A stretch of DNA of 64,000 nucleotides, from NCBI GenBank assembly GCA_964475165.1, contig CAYYVN010000006.1, forward strand, positions 70,097-134,096, in the 5' to 3' direction. Under the pieces are notes generated by a model. It saw only the letters and a list, made by a program, of their open reading frames with translations. It was not told the DNA's origin and ran no database searches. Position 1 is the stretch's first letter, and every line of letters begins with the position of its first letter. This DNA is from CAYUHK01 sp964475165 (GTDB taxonomy: Bacteria > Verrucomicrobiota > Kiritimatiellia > JAAZAB01). Of this stretch, positions 8,901-16,740 are shown in pieces. The position numbers were made by a program, and so were the translations under genes.

Positions 8901-11900
8901 CTATGCTTTTGATCCAGCCTCCACCAACTCCGCGCCCGCGCGCCAGTGGGATTTGGGCGGAAGTATGCAGGCGGCGGCGGCGTTGGGTGCCGAGGATACT
9001 GTGTATGTTGTCTCTGGCAGCAAGCTGCATTCTTTGAACGCGGCCAATGGCAGCATCAACTGGTCTTGTTTCTTGCCTGTTGATGCCTATTATTCTTCAC
9101 CCTTGATTGGCATGGATGGCACGATTTATGTGGGGGCCGAAAATGGTCAGCTTCTTGCCATTCGCGGGCCGGTGCCGCCGGAGCTGGAGGCGCCCTGGCC
9201 CAGATACCATCATGACATGATGAACACCGGTCAGCAGGGCTTCGATCAGCGTCCGCCGGCGCCTGAGCCTGTTTGGGCCAGTCGAGCTCTGGATAGCAAC
9301 AGCGTGGCCCTGAGCTGGGGGGCGGTACCCTATGTCACGGCCTATGAAATTTATCGCAGCGCCAGTGACGCAGAGGAATCGGCTCAGAAAATCGCCTCCA
9401 CCGCGAGCACCAACTATCTGGATAATATAGATGTTAACCCGGGCGATATTTATTACTACTGGATCAGAGCCAAGACGCCGCTGGGCTTGAGCGCCTTGAG
9501 CGCCTCCACCTATGGCGGCACGGTGCCTCTGCGGCCCGAGCCGGTCTCGGCCAGCAAGGGCGAGGCTGGCTATACCCAATCCATCCTGATCACTTGGGGC
9601 GCTTCCGCTGGCGCCACCGGGTATCAGCTCTGGCGCAGCGCCCAGGATAACACCAACCTGGCCACCTTGCTCCATACCTCGCCGGCCTTGGAGTATGAGG
9701 ATGCCGCGATCGATCTGGGGTTCAGATATTATTATTGGGTCAAGGCCACCAACGCGGCGGGCGAGAGCTCCTTCAGCACTGTTACTTACGGAGGTACGCC
9801 GCCGGCGCCGCCCCAGCTTGAGGCTGGCAAGGGGATTTCTTCCAATTATGTTGATATCAGCTGGACGGCCACTCAAGAAGCGGAGGTTTACGCGCTGAGC
9901 TATCACACCAATGATCAGGCGGCACTGGCCACCCTGATCACCAATACGGCGCAATTGAGCTACCGCCAAGAGGGGTTGATGCCTTGCCGCCCTTACTATT
10001 ATTGGGTCAGGGCCACCAACGAGTTTGGTTATAGCGCCTATAGCACGACTGATAGCGGCTGGCGCGCGCTCTTGCCGCCGGAGGCTGTTGACGCCAGCGA
10101 CGCCACCTATCCCTCCAAGATCCATGTCTCCTGGATAGTCGGCAACACCAATCGCCAGGAAACCACTGCCCATCAAGTCTATCGCAGCCTGACCGATGAT
10201 CCCCTCACAGCTGAGTTGCGCATCGAAACAGCTTACACTGAAGCCGCTATGACCAACTATACCGACCTGGAGATTGTGCGCGGCCAGGTCTACTACTACT
10301 GGGTGCGTGCCAAAAATGCCTATGGCGTGAGTGCTTTCAGCCCCGGAGATGCCGGTGGCACTTCACCGTCGCCGCCGACAGATCTCACGGCCAGCAAGGG
10401 TCTTTATGGCGATAAGGTGGCCTTGACCTGGAATTTCACGGCGACGGCTGATAGTTTTGAAGTTTATCGGGGCGCGAACGGTTACACCCAAGATGCCGAA
10501 CTGATTGCCAGCGTGGGGCCCTCGCAGACCAGTTATAATGATCTCACCACCGATCCCGGTATGGTTTATTACTACTGGGTGCGCGCCGTGGCCGAGGCCT
10601 ATGGCGCGAGTTCTTTCAGCGTTTCCGATACGGGGTGGCGTCCGCTCTCGCCGCCGGCGGCTTTGGCGGCCAGCGATGGCACTTCGCTGGAGAGCGTGGC
10701 GGTGACTTGGAGCGAGACCGAGGGCGCCACCGCTTATGAGGTCTGGCGCAGCACAGTGCCGGATGCCAGCCAGGCCACCAAGCTGACCGGCAGTGAGACC
10801 AATGTTTATTATCATGATACGACCGCTGTCGCTGGGACGATCTATTATTACTGGGCCAAATCCAAGACGCCCTTCCTCACCAGCGCTTTCAGCCCTTATG
10901 ATAATGGTCATCGCGCTGTGGCCCAGGTGGATATCGGCGTGGCCGATTTTATTTTCCTGCCAACCGCGCTGGCCAGCGGCAGCCATCCGGCCTGTGTCTC
11001 CTATCGTTTAGCAAACTATGGCACGCGCCCCATGGAACCGCCGCATTGCCAGGTGACGGCCGATATCTATCTTTCGCCCAATGCGGTTTTTGGCGACGAA
11101 GATGATATCTGGTTGGGGGCGGCCGCCAGCAGTCTGCCGCTGCCGGTCGGGGCCAGCGTGAGTGCTGTTTTAACGCCAGCGGCGCGGCAGGCGTTGAAAG
11201 TGCCGGCACTGCCGGCGGGCGATTATTATGTCTTTGTGCAGGTGCAGCATAGCTATCCCTCGGTGTGGAGCGATCCGGTGCCGGCCAACAATATTGCCAT
11301 GCGGGTGGGGCAGAAGATCAGCCTTGGCGCCCAGGCCGCGCCCCTGACCACGATCAATGATTATAGCGGGGATGGCCGCTCAGATTTGGCTGTTTATCAT
11401 GCGCCTGACGGGCGCTGGTATGTGCGCAGCGTGGATCATCAGCAGATCCTCTTTGGGGATCCCTGGGGCGGCCCCGGGTTCCGGCCGGTGGTCGGCAATT
11501 ATGATGGCCGGCCAGCGGGCGATCAAGCCATGTATCACGAGGAGAGTGGTACTTGGTTCATCAAGACCATTGCTAACCGGGCCATCACCTGGCAACACTG
11601 GTGGGGCGCGCCCGGTTATCAGCCGGTGCCGGGCGATTACGATGGCGATGGCCTCTCCGACTTGGCCGTCTATGGCGAACAGGAAGGCTGTTGGTATGTG
11701 GAATCGTTAGCCAGCGGCAAGCGCATCGCCTGGGCTGAATGGTGGGGCGCGCCTGGTTATCAGCCGGTGCCGGGCGATTACGACGGCGACGGCAAAGCGG
11801 ATTTTGCCGTTTATCATGCGGCGGATGGCCTGTGGTATATCCGCACCCTGGGCGGCCAACAGCTGGCCTGGGCCAAATGGTGGGGCGGCCCTGGCTATCA

Positions 11901-12198
11901 GCCTGTGCCGGGCGATTACGACGGCGATGGCATCTCCGACTTGGCCGTCTACCATGAGGATAGCGGTTATTGGTTCATCCAATCGGTGCAGGGCGAGCGC
12001 ATCGCCTGGGGCGCATGGTGGGGCGCGCCTGGCTGTCAGCCTGTCCCCGGCGATTACAATGGCGATGGCATTTATGATCTGGCAGTCTATCACGAGGCTT
12101 CCGGCCTGTGGTATATCCGCACCCTGCAGGGCTCCCGCATTCTTTACGACGACTGGTGGGGCGGCCCTGGCTATAAAGCGGTGGGTTACGGCCGCTAG
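5992..12198 (+). CDS. Giant secreted SBBP/PQQ-propeller/FN3/FG-GAP protein
   Basis: A 2068-residue exported protein. In order: signal peptide (1-26, ending AASAA); an SBBP-associated N-terminal domain (VENRGQVPDAAVRFYAR, about 40-255); SBBP beta-propeller repeats with the recurring pattern TYLGGSGxDxxxALAV...VAGYTxSxDFP (about 258-725); a BamB/PQQ-like propeller with repeated GTIYVGA-type blades (about 733-1055); six fibronectin-III domains, each with a YYYWVRA-like strand (about 1090-1645); a CARDB-like domain (about 1645-1780); and six 46-47-residue FG-GAP-like repeats (1790-2068). ATG 5992 is chosen over TTG 5965 because AGGA lies 7 bases upstream and the signal peptide then starts cleanly. 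It precedes the pseudopilin genes by 41 bp on the same strand, so it may be their cargo. There are no catalytic residues I recognise; adhesion or surface scaffolding is the likely role. Confidence 0.85.
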   Translation: MGSSNWLRKGRSLWLMALLLAGAASAAELNPPAWNSLDHPRVPFVENRGQVPDAAVRFYARTFGGTVYVLDTGAVLYTLPKRAAAPAVDGYQPGQMPHLKISGLAVLRESFAANQICAPVGLKAAGTVVNSIRGQDPAVWQNNLATYAAISLGQIQEGIELELRAHGHSVEKIFTVAPGADPARIRVTLEGAAGLKVKACGELEVLTELGPVCFSAPVAWQLDAAGNEISVPITYLAAADSFGFALGAYDATRPLWIDPLLASTFIGGSGADYIYAVAVEHSTSNVIVAGATDSLNLPGAAPPAGDLDVFIAKFDHAMTNLLAATYFGGSGEDVARALAVSNSIYVAGYTESADLPGATGSLSGERDAFVARFNTNLMLLTASYLGGTELDEANALALDSLGKVYVGGYTESEDFPTVAGVYANYNGAGDGFVALYDSSLADLQATSYLGGTEEDAILALAVSNYIYVAGYTYSADFPATNGAQTNAVGDCDGFVARFTAGLAAMDRSTFIGGDAEDRLTALCLDKKGVVYLAGLTYSLSDSFLPALPTGNNAASMFGNYNKAGDAFVMALNNTLGSLNPRAATYLGGSGLDVPYGIAVSTNSVPNGRTNVVVVGYTASSNFPLTTQAYQQSARGGGDAFVAVLRAPFRTNEAEFLLSRATYLGGAGQDVARAVAITPSADTNGFGTLVIAGYTASTDFPVYDANYNTRFNQGACDGFLTRLDGIFQYGTIKWQATNATLALRASPAMSQDGTIYIASRDGKVYGFRPSDGANLYSFTAGAQLNSSPAIGTNGLLYVGDDDGKLHALDLQLQQVAYYQGKSIVDSPAIDMEGNVYCGDYALPLIFNKHSPDLSSQVPLVTDFQTESAPALGTNQDIYIPCSGGKYKAFLRLNKDSGAPGWEITNTATAYISAPALSDDGRVYFGLADKLLGIDIANGSTAVSWTVSAAITSAPVIGKDGRVYVGAVTKDFYAFDPASTNSAPARQWDLGGSMQAAAALGAEDTVYVVSGSKLHSLNAANGSINWSCFLPVDAYYSSPLIGMDGTIYVGAENGQLLAIRGPVPPELEAPWPRYHHDMMNTGQQGFDQRPPAPEPVWASRALDSNSVALSWGAVPYVTAYEIYRSASDAEESAQKIASTASTNYLDNIDVNPGDIYYYWIRAKTPLGLSALSASTYGGTVPLRPEPVSASKGEAGYTQSILITWGASAGATGYQLWRSAQDNTNLATLLHTSPALEYEDAAIDLGFRYYYWVKATNAAGESSFSTVTYGGTPPAPPQLEAGKGISSNYVDISWTATQEAEVYALSYHTNDQAALATLITNTAQLSYRQEGLMPCRPYYYWVRATNEFGYSAYSTTDSGWRALLPPEAVDASDATYPSKIHVSWIVGNTNRQETTAHQVYRSLTDDPLTAELRIETAYTEAAMTNYTDLEIVRGQVYYYWVRAKNAYGVSAFSPGDAGGTSPSPPTDLTASKGLYGDKVALTWNFTATADSFEVYRGANGYTQDAELIASVGPSQTSYNDLTTDPGMVYYYWVRAVAEAYGASSFSVSDTGWRPLSPPAALAASDGTSLESVAVTWSETEGATAYEVWRSTVPDASQATKLTGSETNVYYHDTTAVAGTIYYYWAKSKTPFLTSAFSPYDNGHRAVAQVDIGVADFIFLPTALASGSHPACVSYRLANYGTRPMEPPHCQVTADIYLSPNAVFGDEDDIWLGAAASSLPLPVGASVSAVLTPAARQALKVPALPAGDYYVFVQVQHSYPSVWSDPVPANNIAMRVGQKISLGAQAAPLTTINDYSGDGRSDLAVYHAPDGRWYVRSVDHQQILFGDPWGGPGFRPVVGNYDGRPAGDQAMYHEESGTWFIKTIANRAITWQHWWGAPGYQPVPGDYDGDGLSDLAVYGEQEGCWYVESLASGKRIAWAEWWGAPGYQPVPGDYDGDGKADFAVYHAADGLWYIRTLGGQQLAWAKWWGGPGYQPVPGDYDGDGISDLAVYHEDSGYWFIQSVQGERIAWGAWWGAPGCQPVPGDYNGDGIYDLAVYHEASGLWYIRTLQGSRILYDDWWGGPGYKAVGYGR
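11350..12195 (+). repeat. Six tandem FG-GAP-like repeats (about 138 bp each)
   Basis: Six in-frame repeats encode YDGDGxSDLAVYHxxxGxWYI...WWGxPGYQPVPGD. The DNA is also similar between units: variants of gattacgatggcgatgg recur at 11635, 11776, 11914 and 12051. The Asp-rich loop is the usual calcium-binding FG-GAP/VCBS type. A related six-unit array ends the C10 protease at 44.4-45.2 kb on the other strand. Confidence 0.8.
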
Positions 12199-12239
12199 CC
12201 AGGCCCACTGGCGCCGCCGGCTTGCCGTCAGAGATTTTC

Positions 12240-13166
12240 ATGAAGCAGAGCAGACCCCAAAGCAGACGGAAGATGAGACCAGCCCCGGCCGCCTTCTCGC
12301 TGGTGGAGTTGATCGTGGTGGTGGCGATTGTGGCTATGCTGGCCGGCCTGGTCAGCATGCAGATCCGTTCCGCTCGCGATAGAGCGCGCGCCACGCATTG
12401 CCGCAATAACCTGCGCCAGTTCGGGATCGCCATGGGCAAATATCTTTCCGATTGGAACGGATATTTCATCTTCCCGGGCAGTCATGGCACCTGGATCGGG
12501 AGCGGGGTGGGCATCCATCGCAGTGGTTCGAGCATCGAGTTTGAGGGGATCGAAGACATGCATTACGGCGCTCACTATGAGCGCCTGGATAGCGCCGGCA
12601 CCCCGGAAGGCCGCCCGGATAAATACGACGGATTTATTGCTAATTATATTCTGAGCGGCAACAGCCCCAGCAGCGTGGCCCATTGCCCGGAAGTGGATCA
12701 GGAGATCTTCAATCCCCGCTCCCGGGTTTTCAAGGGCACCAGCGAAGGCCGCTACGATCGGCTCGGCTCGAATACCAGTTATCTGATTAATTGCAATGCG
12801 ATGTTTCAGCACCGCTCCGACTTGCGCGCGCATCAATTCGCCTTCATTGATTGGAATGCCGCCCAAGGTTGGTTGCAGGCGACTGTCTCGGACAGCCCGG
12901 ATGAGCGGAACAGGTTGGGATTTAATGGGGTGGAGATTTGGCATATGTCCCTCGATACGGTGGGCGCGGCCGTGCTCCGCACAGTTTATCGCGAGGCGGT
13001 GGCGGGGGCCGCGAAGGGCGCCCCCAGCTATCAAACCGAGATAGGCTTTCATCATCGCAGCGGCAATGATTTCATCGCCAATTATGTGGCCATGGATGGG
13101 CATGTCGGCTCGATAGCTTCGAATGCGCCGAAGGAGGAGTTCCAGCGCTTGTATCTCGGGAACTAG
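12240..13166 (+). CDS. Pseudopilin with H-X-DG-type C-terminus
   Basis: A 308-residue type IV prepilin-like protein. A basic leader (about 18 residues) is followed by AFSLVELIVVVAIVAMLAGL, the prepilin cleavage region and N-terminal helix, with Ala instead of Gly before the cleaved Phe and the conserved Glu at +5. The C-terminus holds FHHRSG...NYVAMDGHVGSI, a version of the processing-associated H-X9-DG motif common in planctomycetes and Verrucomicrobia; here 13 residues lie between the second His and DG. ATG 12240 is used; TTG 12222 is less likely. It is the first of eight pseudopilin genes and 41 bp downstream of the giant secreted protein. Confidence 0.85.
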   Translation: MKQSRPQSRRKMRPAPAAFSLVELIVVVAIVAMLAGLVSMQIRSARDRARATHCRNNLRQFGIAMGKYLSDWNGYFIFPGSHGTWIGSGVGIHRSGSSIEFEGIEDMHYGAHYERLDSAGTPEGRPDKYDGFIANYILSGNSPSSVAHCPEVDQEIFNPRSRVFKGTSEGRYDRLGSNTSYLINCNAMFQHRSDLRAHQFAFIDWNAAQGWLQATVSDSPDERNRLGFNGVEIWHMSLDTVGAAVLRTVYREAVAGAAKGAPSYQTEIGFHHRSGNDFIANYVAMDGHVGSIASNAPKEEFQRLYLGN

Positions 13167-13185
13167 ATCCGGAAAAGGAAGGCTC

Positions 13186-13866
13186 ATGCGCTCAGCTCAA
13201 AAAAAACAGGCGGGCTTGGTAGTATTGCCGGGCGCTTGCCGGGCGAGCTTTACCTTGATTGAGCTCTTGGTGGTGATGCTCATCATCGTTATCCTGGCGG
13301 GGATCACCCTCTCTGTTTCCAAGTATGCCGCGCAGCGCGCCCGCCAGGCTCGCTCTCTGGCCGAACGCCAGAAGATCGAGGCGGCCCTGGAAGAGTATCG
13401 GGCCATCTATGGCGAATATCCCATCCCGGGCGATCCGGCCCATTATTCCAGAGTTAACCTTTCCAATACTCTCTATCATACTCTCACCAATATGCCGGAA
13501 CGCTTTTGGGAGGTTGATCTTTCCGGCGACCCCATAGAAATCCTGCCTTTCACTTCTAGCCAGAGGTCGGATCCATTTAATATCGATTACAGCCTGACCT
13601 ATCCGCTGTATTGGCGACCGAAAGCTGATGGGCGGGCGCCCTTCTTGGAGTTTCCCGAACAGACCATCTGCTATCTGGTCTGGAGAAAAACCGCTGGTGG
13701 GATAGCAGATTATGTGGATGAACAGGGGCGCAAAGGAGTGCTGGGCTATCCGATAACGCGGATTGTGGCGCGTGACCCGGGCACGGGCAAACAATGGCTC
13801 TATGAAAGCACCGATGGCCTGACCTACCAACTGACTACCCGGCCTCTGAGTGGCGCTTGGCGATAA
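13186..13866 (+). CDS. GspG-like pseudopilin 1
   Basis: 226 residues. The leader ends ...CRAS before FTLIELLVVMLIIVILAGIT, so the residue before the cleavage site is Ser, not Gly. The helix is followed by ERQKIEAALEEYRAIYGEYP, the usual major-pseudopilin stretch that leads to the globular domain. AAGGAAGG before ATG 13186 supports the start. It resembles the T2SS major pseudopilin GspG, but the globular domain (about 150 residues) is longer and has no clear DPWG motif. Confidence 0.82.
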   Translation: MRSAQKKQAGLVVLPGACRASFTLIELLVVMLIIVILAGITLSVSKYAAQRARQARSLAERQKIEAALEEYRAIYGEYPIPGDPAHYSRVNLSNTLYHTLTNMPERFWEVDLSGDPIEILPFTSSQRSDPFNIDYSLTYPLYWRPKADGRAPFLEFPEQTICYLVWRKTAGGIADYVDEQGRKGVLGYPITRIVARDPGTGKQWLYESTDGLTYQLTTRPLSGAWR

Positions 13867-13903
13867 GGCGCCGGCCCACGGCCCGGGGTGGGGAGAAACA
13901 AGA

Positions 13904-14407
13904 ATGATCCAGACTCTCAGCATATCAGCGAGCGGCCGGCACCGCGCGGCGGGCTTCACCTTGATTGAGCTCTTGGTGGTGATTTCGATTATCGCCATTT
14001 TGCTTGGCTTTGCCTTGCCGTCTTTTCTGCCGGTCAAGGATACGGCACGGCAGCGCAAAGCCGTGATCACCGCCAAACATTTGGAGTTGGCCTTCAATGA
14101 ATATTGCAACCAGCTCCAGGAATGGCCTGAGTCCGGCGCCGCCGAGAAGACTGTGAGAGGCAGCTTGCTGAACAAACTGGTCAATACCACGGTGGATGGC
14201 GAGAACTTCTGTTTCTTCGAAATCGGCACCAATACGGTGGAGAACTTCACCGATCCCTGGGGCAATTATTTCCGGGTGAAGTTTGATGATAATTTCGACG
14301 GTAAAGTGGATCTGCCGGATGGTGCCACCATCTCCAAGAGCGTCATCGTCTGGACGGTGGCCACCAATGCCGCCGGACAAGTGATCACCAACAAAAGCTG
14401 GGAATGA
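13904..14407 (+). CDS. GspG-like pseudopilin 2
   Basis: 167 residues. GFTLIELLVVISIIAILLGF is the only strictly canonical Gly|Phe processing site in the whole array. Later KHLELAFNEYCNQLQEWP and DPWGNYFRVKFDDNFDGKVD match GspG, including the DPWGN motif before the calcium-site loop. GGGGAGAAACAAGA precedes ATG 13904. A major pseudopilin is the likeliest role. Confidence 0.87.
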   Translation: MIQTLSISASGRHRAAGFTLIELLVVISIIAILLGFALPSFLPVKDTARQRKAVITAKHLELAFNEYCNQLQEWPESGAAEKTVRGSLLNKLVNTTVDGENFCFFEIGTNTVENFTDPWGNYFRVKFDDNFDGKVDLPDGATISKSVIVWTVATNAAGQVITNKSWE

Positions 14408-14411
14408 GCTT

Positions 14412-15026
14412 ATGCCGACCGCGCAACAGTCCCCGGCAGGATTTATGATGGGTAGAGATTCAAAAGCATGTGTCGTGGGAGAGCTGTCGGCTCGGCAGCG
14501 CCGCGGCGCCTTCACCCTGATCGAGCTCTTGATCGTGATGATGTTGATCGCCATCCTGATGGGTCTGCTTTATCCCGTGCTGCTGAAATCCCGCGGCTGG
14601 GGTCGCGAGAAACAGGCTATGATGGAAATCAAGAACCTGGAACTGGCCATCAAGGCCTATAAGAATGTCTATGGCAAATGGCCCGCGCAAACTAAATTTG
14701 GCAATGATATCTATTACACGAACGATAACCAGCCGGTGATCTCTAACCTGCTCCATAATCCTCGCGGCCTGGTTTTTTTGCAGTATCAAGCTTCGTCCCT
14801 CTCCACCAATCCCGCTGATCAGGGGTCCTATCTGGATCCCTGGCAACGCCCCTATGTGATCCTGCTGGATGCCTCCGGTGATCAGCAAATCGCCGAGCTG
14901 GAAATCAATGCGGAAGTGGGCGTCTTTTCCTGGGGCCCCGGGGGCGCGGTGCAGCTGGCTAAGACCAATAATATAGCGCAGATCGAACTGCGTTCCTGGA
15001 ATATATCCTATGATAAGACCCAATAG
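14412..15026 (+). CDS. GspG-like pseudopilin 3
   Basis: 204 residues with a long leader (33 residues) before AFTLIELLIVMMLIAILMGL, with Ala before the cleavage point. MEIKNLELAIKAYKNVYGKW and LDPWQRPYVILLD are GspG-like. In-frame ATGs at 14445 and 14448 would shorten the leader to a more usual length and may be the true start (CAGGA upstream). Its 3' end overlaps the next gene. Confidence 0.82.
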   Translation: MPTAQQSPAGFMMGRDSKACVVGELSARQRRGAFTLIELLIVMMLIAILMGLLYPVLLKSRGWGREKQAMMEIKNLELAIKAYKNVYGKWPAQTKFGNDIYYTNDNQPVISNLLHNPRGLVFLQYQASSLSTNPADQGSYLDPWQRPYVILLDASGDQQIAELEINAEVGVFSWGPGGAVQLAKTNNIAQIELRSWNISYDKTQ

Positions 15027-15528
15027 ACCGGCGCCGGCGGCGCCGCAAGCGATCCAAGGCGAGGGCGCTATGCCGCGCGCGGCGCGGCGTTGGCCCGAGC
15101 AGCGCGCGATAACTTTGATCGAGCTCCTGATGGTTATGGTGATTATGACCATCATCATCTCGGTTTCCGTGCCGGCCTTCACCAGCCTGGGCCGGGGCGC
15201 TGACCTGCGCGGCGCGGTCAGCAGCGTGCGCAATGCCGCCAGCCAGGCGCGCCAATGGGCCATCACCCATCGCGAGCCCACCATCCTGGAATGGGTGCCG
15301 GCGGCCACCAGTTATTATCGTATCCGCCAACGGGTTGATAGTGCGGTTGTGCTTTCGAATACATTATCGGGCGGTGTGCATTTTGATACCGGCGGCCAGA
15401 TGGCTTTCAATACGGATGGCTCGCTGGATGGCGCCGGGAAGGCCAAGATCAAGCTGGTCAAGAAAGTTGGCAGCGCCACCAAAACCATCACCGTGCATAG
15501 ATTAACGGGCGCCATCCAAGTCGATTAG
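15010..15528 (+). CDS. GspH-like minor pseudopilin
   Basis: 172 residues. The N-terminal helix reads ITLIELLMVMVIMTIIISVS, preceded by Ala, so both the residue before the cut and the usual Phe at +1 are changed. The segment SSVRNAASQARQWAITHREP resembles the post-helix region of GspH/FimT proteins. ATG 15070 (with AAGGCGAGG upstream) is an alternative start giving a 14-residue leader. The gene overlaps its upstream neighbour by 17 bp. The order H-I-J-K in this and the next three genes is that of minor pseudopilins in T2SS operons, and also resembles the Verru_Chthon cassette. Confidence 0.8.
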   Translation: MIRPNRPAPAAPQAIQGEGAMPRAARRWPEQRAITLIELLMVMVIMTIIISVSVPAFTSLGRGADLRGAVSSVRNAASQARQWAITHREPTILEWVPAATSYYRIRQRVDSAVVLSNTLSGGVHFDTGGQMAFNTDGSLDGAGKAKIKLVKKVGSATKTITVHRLTGAIQVD

Positions 15529-15567
15529 CCAGAGCCCGGTCGGCGGCCGGAAAGGATTGAGGATCAG

Positions 15568-16026
15568 ATGCGCTATAAGCCAGTCAAACAAAGGGCGGCG
15601 GCCTTCAGCTTGATCGAGGTGACCCTGGCGCTCCTGGTGGTTTCCATCGGCATTTTGGCTGTGATGGGACTCTTTCCCATGGGGCTCGATCAGAGCGCCC
15701 ATGCCGAGGAAGATACGCGCATGGCGCTCTTCGCCGATGAGACCTTGAATAGTCTGCGCGCCTATGCCCGGGATGATTGGGACGGTCTGGCCGGCAAACA
15801 GTGGCCGGCCGCCGCCCGGCAGGTTTTTGAGAGTCCACCGCTCGGCAGATGCACCAAGGATATCCGCACCAATATCTATATCAGCGGCAAGGAAAGCAAT
15901 GCCCTGCGTTACCGCTTGATGCTGAGCACCAATTATGAGATCAAGGCGGCCACCTTGTGGGTCTGGAGCGGCGAGTTTGGCGCCACCGGCGCGCCCCATC
16001 TTTTCTATACGGAGTTTTATAAATAG
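15568..16026 (+). CDS. GspI/PilV-like minor pseudopilin
   Basis: 152 residues. AFSLIEVTLALLVVSIGILA followed by VMGLFPMGLDQS is typical of GspI/PilV (Ala before the cleavage site, Glu at +5, LALxVxxxGILA). The downstream DTRMALFADETLNSLRAYAR fits the helix extension. The first two bases after the stop are followed almost directly by the GspJ-like gene (3-bp gap). GAPHLFYTEFYK ends the protein. Confidence 0.82.
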   Translation: MRYKPVKQRAAAFSLIEVTLALLVVSIGILAVMGLFPMGLDQSAHAEEDTRMALFADETLNSLRAYARDDWDGLAGKQWPAAARQVFESPPLGRCTKDIRTNIYISGKESNALRYRLMLSTNYEIKAATLWVWSGEFGATGAPHLFYTEFYK

Positions 16027-16029
16027 CTC

Positions 16030-16740
16030 ATGCCAGATACATACATAGGCTTGGAGAATGGCCCGCGGCGGCGGCGTGCGCGCGGCGCCTTCACCTTATT
16101 GGAAGTGCTCTTGGCTCTGGGCATTGTCAGTATGCTGGTCTTGATGGTCACGAATATGTTTCAGCAGGTTTCTTTTTCATGGCATATCGGCACGCAGAGC
16201 GCCGAGCGCAGCGCGGCGGGCCGCGCCGCCATGGATTTCATGGTCCGCGAACTATCCCAAGCCGTGGCCGGGCCGGTGGTCGGATCCAGCGCCGCCAAGC
16301 TCAGGTTTTGGGGAGCGAGCAACCAATGCCGCTGCGTGACTTTAGCCGGCGATCCAGTCAAAGCTAATGCGCGGGCCCTGCGCGGCGCCATCTTTCAGTG
16401 GGATAGTGATAGTTTATGGTATTGCCGCACCAATGCTGCCTATGTTGATCCGCACAGCTGGACTTGGTTCAACGAAGAGCTGCTGGCCGCCAATATCATT
16501 GATTTTAAGTTCACTTTCTATCCCACGCCCGCCGATTTAATCAATCAAGCTTCGGTGGTATCCTATGATTCCCTTGCGAATGGCGACCGTTTGCCGCTCT
16601 GTATGGATATTTATATGCAGGTTCTGGGGGATGAAGACGCCCGCCGCCTCAAGGATTTGCCCGCGGAGCGCAGCCGCCATGCGCGTATCTATACCACGCG
16701 GGTCTTTTTTAATAACCACGCTTTCAATCAGGAAGAGTGA
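16030..16740 (+). CDS. GspJ-like minor pseudopilin
   Basis: 236 residues. GAFTLLEVLLALGIVSMLVL is the prepilin helix with Ala before the cut, and AAGRAAMDFMVRELSQAVAG is the GspJ/PulJ-type second segment. The remaining beta-rich domain ends RIYTTRVFFNNHAFNQEE. Its stop overlaps the GTG start of the GspK-like gene. Confidence 0.82.
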   Translation: MPDTYIGLENGPRRRRARGAFTLLEVLLALGIVSMLVLMVTNMFQQVSFSWHIGTQSAERSAAGRAAMDFMVRELSQAVAGPVVGSSAAKLRFWGASNQCRCVTLAGDPVKANARALRGAIFQWDSDSLWYCRTNAAYVDPHSWTWFNEELLAANIIDFKFTFYPTPADLINQASVVSYDSLANGDRLPLCMDIYMQVLGDEDARRLKDLPAERSRHARIYTTRVFFNNHAFNQEE

